Assembly (NCBI RefSeq): GCF_000332235.1
Contig: NZ_CM001775.1
Span: 2,758,230-2,822,229, forward strand
From: Geminocystis herdmanii PCC 6308
GTDB lineage: Bacteria > Cyanobacteriota > Cyanobacteriia > Cyanobacteriales > Cyanobacteriaceae
Length of the DNA stretch: 64,000 nt
Direction: 5' to 3'
The notes under the pieces were generated by a model. The model did no database searches. It worked only from the letters and a program-made list of their open reading frames with translations, and had not been told where the DNA came from. Each line of letters opens with the position of its first letter. The stretch's first letter is position 1. Position numbers and translations under genes: made by a program. Shown piece by piece: positions 61,266 through 64,000 of this stretch.

Positions 61266-62711
61266 TTAATTTTTTAAAGATTCGGTTAAATGGGTTTTTA
61301 ATTCATCCTGAATCCCCTTAACCCGTTGAGATATTCGAGTAAATTCTTTCATTAAATCTTCGGGTTTTCCATGATTAATAGATTCTTGATGAGGGTTTTT
61401 ACAATCAAGGTTATAATTTTTAGCGATAATTTCCTCTACGGATACTTTCCACGCATATTCGTTTTCTTCCCGTTGATGCCACCATGCTTTCTCCCTGTCA
61501 AACTCTTGAATTGTTAAGGGTTTCGATCGAGAATAGGATTTATAACCCTGCGGATAGGGATGTTCAAAAAACCAAATATTTTCCGTTGCTTGGGTTCGGT
61601 CGAAGAATAAAATATTAGTAGAAATACTGGTATAAGGGCTAAATACCCCTTTCGGTAAACGAATAATGGTATGGAGGTTAAAATTCTTTAAAAGTTCCTC
61701 TTTGATAGCGGTTTTCACCCCCTCCCCAAATAAAAATCCGTCAGGTAGTACGATCGCACCCCTTCCCGTTTCCTTTTTCAATAGGTGCATAATCAACGCC
61801 ATAAATAAATCTGCGGTTTCTCTGGTTTGATATTTTTTGGGAAAATTGTTCTCGATGCCGTCTTCTTCAACCCCTCCAAAGGGCGGATTAGTGAGGATAA
61901 TATCCACCCTATCTTTATTAGAATAATCCTTGAGAGGGCGTGTTAGGGTGTTATCGTGGCGAATTTTGGTGGGAACATCAATGCCATGTAACATCAAATT
62001 AGTCATCGCTAACATATGGGGTAAGGGTTTTTTCTCTACCCCTTGAATGGTATTTTCGATGGTTTTTTGATCATCAGGATTTTTGACTTGTTTTTGTAAA
62101 TGATCGATCGTACAAGTTAAGAAACCGCCAGTACCACAAGCAGGATCAAGGATAGTTTCCCCTAACTGGGGGTTAATTATGTCCACCATAAATTGTGTTA
62201 CCGCACGGGGAGTATAATATTCTCCTGCATTTCCTGCCGATTGCAAGTCAGCGAGGATTTTTTCGTATATATCATTGAATAAATGTCGATCGTCGGAGGA
62301 GTTAAAATCTAAATCTTGCTCGATGGTATTAATGACTTGACGTAATAAAGTCCCTGATTTCATGTAATTGTAGGCATCTTCAAACACCGAACCGATTACC
62401 CTACCTTGCTCAGAAACTCCCGAAGTAGTAGCTAATTCCTTGAGATTAGGAAATAACTCATTATTGACAAAATCGATTAACTCATCCCCCGTAATCCCTT
62501 CGTCATTTTTAGCCCAAGATGACCACCGAAAACGATCGGGTAAAGGTGACTTATAATTATCAATGGTAAATTCCCATTCTTGTTCTTTATCATCAAATAT
62601 CTTTAAAAATAACATCCATACTAATTGACTGATGCGTTGTGCGTCTCCGTCCACGCCTACATCTTTACGCATGATGTCTTGAATACTCTTAATTAAAGTT
62701 GCGATCGCCAT
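61266..62711 (-). CDS. hsdM: Type I restriction enzyme, M subunit
   Basis: A 481-residue adenine-N6 methyltransferase. The N-terminal HsdM_N region (SQLVWMLFLKIFDDKE) leads to the SAM motif I LDPACGTGGF (about 189-198) and the catalytic motif IV NPPF (275-278). GEYYTPRAVTQFMVDII is the typical lead into the methylase fold. All motifs are intact. It is the first gene of the hsd series on the minus strand; hsdS follows after 954 bases, a gap filled by a RelBE-type cassette read in the opposite direction. Confidence 0.96.
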   Translation of the reverse strand: MAIATLIKSIQDIMRKDVGVDGDAQRISQLVWMLFLKIFDDKEQEWEFTIDNYKSPLPDRFRWSSWAKNDEGITGDELIDFVNNELFPNLKELATTSGVSEQGRVIGSVFEDAYNYMKSGTLLRQVINTIEQDLDFNSSDDRHLFNDIYEKILADLQSAGNAGEYYTPRAVTQFMVDIINPQLGETILDPACGTGGFLTCTIDHLQKQVKNPDDQKTIENTIQGVEKKPLPHMLAMTNLMLHGIDVPTKIRHDNTLTRPLKDYSNKDRVDIILTNPPFGGVEEDGIENNFPKKYQTRETADLFMALIMHLLKKETGRGAIVLPDGFLFGEGVKTAIKEELLKNFNLHTIIRLPKGVFSPYTSISTNILFFDRTQATENIWFFEHPYPQGYKSYSRSKPLTIQEFDREKAWWHQREENEYAWKVSVEEIIAKNYNLDCKNPHQESINHGKPEDLMKEFTRISQRVKGIQDELKTHLTESLKN

Positions 62712-62950
62712 AATTTTTTTAATTTTTTTTAATCATTAATAATAAAAAACATATATAGCGATCCTAAATCATTTGTGGACAAACTCTTTTCAATTTCCTC
62801 CTCGCCTGTATTAAGGGGGAATCAAATTCTTACAATTCATATAGGAATGCTATCTCAAAAATCATTTTCAAAAATTTTTCCAAAAAAGCGCATAAATTAG
62901 CAAAGTCTCCCTGATAAGTAAATAGACAATCAAAAATCGGAAATTTACTT

Positions 62951-64000
62951 ATGGGAAACATAGTCGGAATCGATTTAGGCACAACCAACTCCGTTGCCTC
63001 CTTCAAATTTGCACAAACTCAAGTAGTAGAAGGAAAAGAAGGTGCATTAGTTCGATCGATCGTTGCCTTTCGTGATAATAAATTAATAGTAGGTCAACAA
63101 GCCTATAATCAGTTATTGCAAGACCCAGAAAACGTTATTATCTCCATTAAGCGTTTAATGGGGCGTGGTTTCGGCGATGAAGTAGTGCAACAACAGTTAA
63201 AAAACTTTGGTTATAAAATCACCCAATCCCAAGAAGGCACAGAAAACAGTATTGCGGTATCTTTAGGGGGAAAAGAATATAAACCCGAAGATATTAGCGC
63301 AGAAATTTTAAAACAAGTAGTAAACAATGCTCAAGCCTATCAAGAAAGTGTAGGGCAACAGGGAAAAATCACCAAAGCAGTAATTACTATTCCTGCGTAT
63401 TTCAACGATAAGCAACGTTACGCCACCGAAAACGCCTCTGTGAGAGCTGGTTTAGGAAAACCAATTTTATTACCTGAACCCACCGCCGCAGCTATTTCCT
63501 ACGGTTTTAATCCTAATAGCGATGATGTAAAAACCATTCTGGTATATGACTTTGGTGGAGGTACTTTTGACTCATCTTTAATTACAGTTTCGGGAAATCA
63601 GTTTATCGAGTCAGGGAAAGCAGGGGATTTGTGGTTAGGGGGTGACGACATTGATGATAAATTAGCAGAATTAGTGAAGCAAAAAGTCGCTAAAGAGGAA
63701 GGGTTAGACAGTATTGATACCTTAATCGCCAATATGCCCTATTATCAGCAAGTGCGTTTTAAGGCAGATTTGAAAATGGCGACAGAAAAGGCAAAAATTG
63801 ACTTGAGTAGCAAAACAGAAGCGATGGTTAATCCTTCGACTCCCCTTCTCGATGAGTTTGGTATGGCTATTACAGTTAGTGTGACTATCACAAGGGGAGA
63901 ATTTGAGGCGATGATTTTACCCTTAGTCAAGCGCAGTATCGAAATTTGTCGAGATGCCATCAAATATTCTGATTATCCCGAAGATATGATCGATGTTATC
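62951..64000 (+). CDS. Hsp70 (DnaK-like) protein, cut by window end
   Basis: The first 350 codons of an Hsp70 gene; it runs off the window. The start is MGNIVGIDLGTTNSVASF, the ATPase phosphate 1 site. Other marks: AVITIPAYFNDKQRYAT, LPEPTAAAISYGF, VYDFGGGTFDSSLI and GDLWLGGDDIDDKLAEL. The FGGGTFDSS variant, where canonical DnaK has GGGTFDVS, and the short insert set this apart from the main DnaK, so a paralogue is likely. Start chosen at the first ATG with the family N-terminus; no Shine-Dalgarno site is seen. Confidence 0.92.
   Translation, partial: MGNIVGIDLGTTNSVASFKFAQTQVVEGKEGALVRSIVAFRDNKLIVGQQAYNQLLQDPENVIISIKRLMGRGFGDEVVQQQLKNFGYKITQSQEGTENSIAVSLGGKEYKPEDISAEILKQVVNNAQAYQESVGQQGKITKAVITIPAYFNDKQRYATENASVRAGLGKPILLPEPTAAAISYGFNPNSDDVKTILVYDFGGGTFDSSLITVSGNQFIESGKAGDLWLGGDDIDDKLAELVKQKVAKEEGLDSIDTLIANMPYYQQVRFKADLKMATEKAKIDLSSKTEAMVNPSTPLLDEFGMAITVSVTITRGEFEAMILPLVKRSIEICRDAIKYSDYPEDMIDVI

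Noticed and set aside
1-64000. tRNA, rRNA, tmRNA or Yfr1-type RNA genes
   Set aside because: I looked in the gaps for tRNA-like folds with TTC-loop sequence and for the ACTCCTCACAC core of Yfr1 and found none; a covariance search could still find diverged ones.

Overview
The window is AT-rich chromosomal DNA from a cyanobacterium. The diagnostic genes are ndhH, a cyanophycinase/cyanophycin synthetase pair, a fused panC-cmk gene, glcD-type glycolate dehydrogenase, small cyanobacteria-specific families (DUF4327, DUF2949, an Npun_F0494-like protein), a DciA-like DUF721 protein with a zinc ribbon, and a PatA/CheY/CheW/MCP/CheA cluster. The frequent palindrome CGATCG, mostly flanked by T and A, looks like a local form of the HIP1 repeat. 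A unicellular lineage near Geminocystis/Cyanobacterium is my inference from composition and gene content, not a demonstrated assignment.

Layout. 0-4 kb: RlpA-like protein, purM and a secreted von Willebrand A protein. 4.7-13.5 kb: a chemosensory operon of the pil/hmp type (PatA-like regulator, CheY, CheW, MCP, CheA-REC), interrupted by a GNAT gene on the other strand, a 43-bp tandem array and polypyrimidine tracts. 13.6-15.2 kb: a two-gene polysaccharide ABC exporter. 15.4-24.9 kb: housekeeping (panC-cmk, pentapeptide protein, 5-formyl-THF cyclo-ligase, ispG, ndhH, a lipid kinase) and small conserved proteins. 25.3-31.2 kb: a hybrid kinase with a REC domain and a 1378-residue CBS/GAF/PAS kinase. 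31.5-33.5 kb: glcD and a 242-bp tandem triplication of its 3' end. 33.5-39.5 kb: Npun_F0494-like protein, DciA-like protein, SPOR-like and SLH proteins, a methyltransferase and a GH57-like protein. 39.7-44.1 kb: a second giant CBS/GAF/PAS hybrid kinase. 44.6-52.8 kb: SPOR-like protein, trmD, cphB, cphA, a coiled-coil protein, ddl and a one-helix small protein. 52.9-62.7 kb: an accessory island with a complete type I restriction-modification system (hsdM, hsdS, hsdR) whose genes are separated by toxin-antitoxin modules and orphan antitoxins. From 62.95 kb: an Hsp70 gene cut by the window end.

How parts may work together. The pil/hmp cluster should control type IV pilus motility. Both giant kinases carry a first GAF domain with Asp-X-Cys-Phe and a second Cys, as in two-cysteine cyanobacteriochromes, so they are candidate light sensors. 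The kinase at 26.5-30.7 kb lies just upstream of a REC-kinase that could be its phosphorylation partner. In the restriction island, the toxin-antitoxin pairs sit exactly in the intergenic gaps between hsd genes and could stabilise it.

Intergenic DNA is rich in repeats: heptamer arrays, a two-hairpin palindrome family with paired base changes, a TA-flanked MITE whose ends supply the stop codons of two genes, and a 115-bp dispersed repeat. I saw no rRNA, tRNA or CRISPR array.
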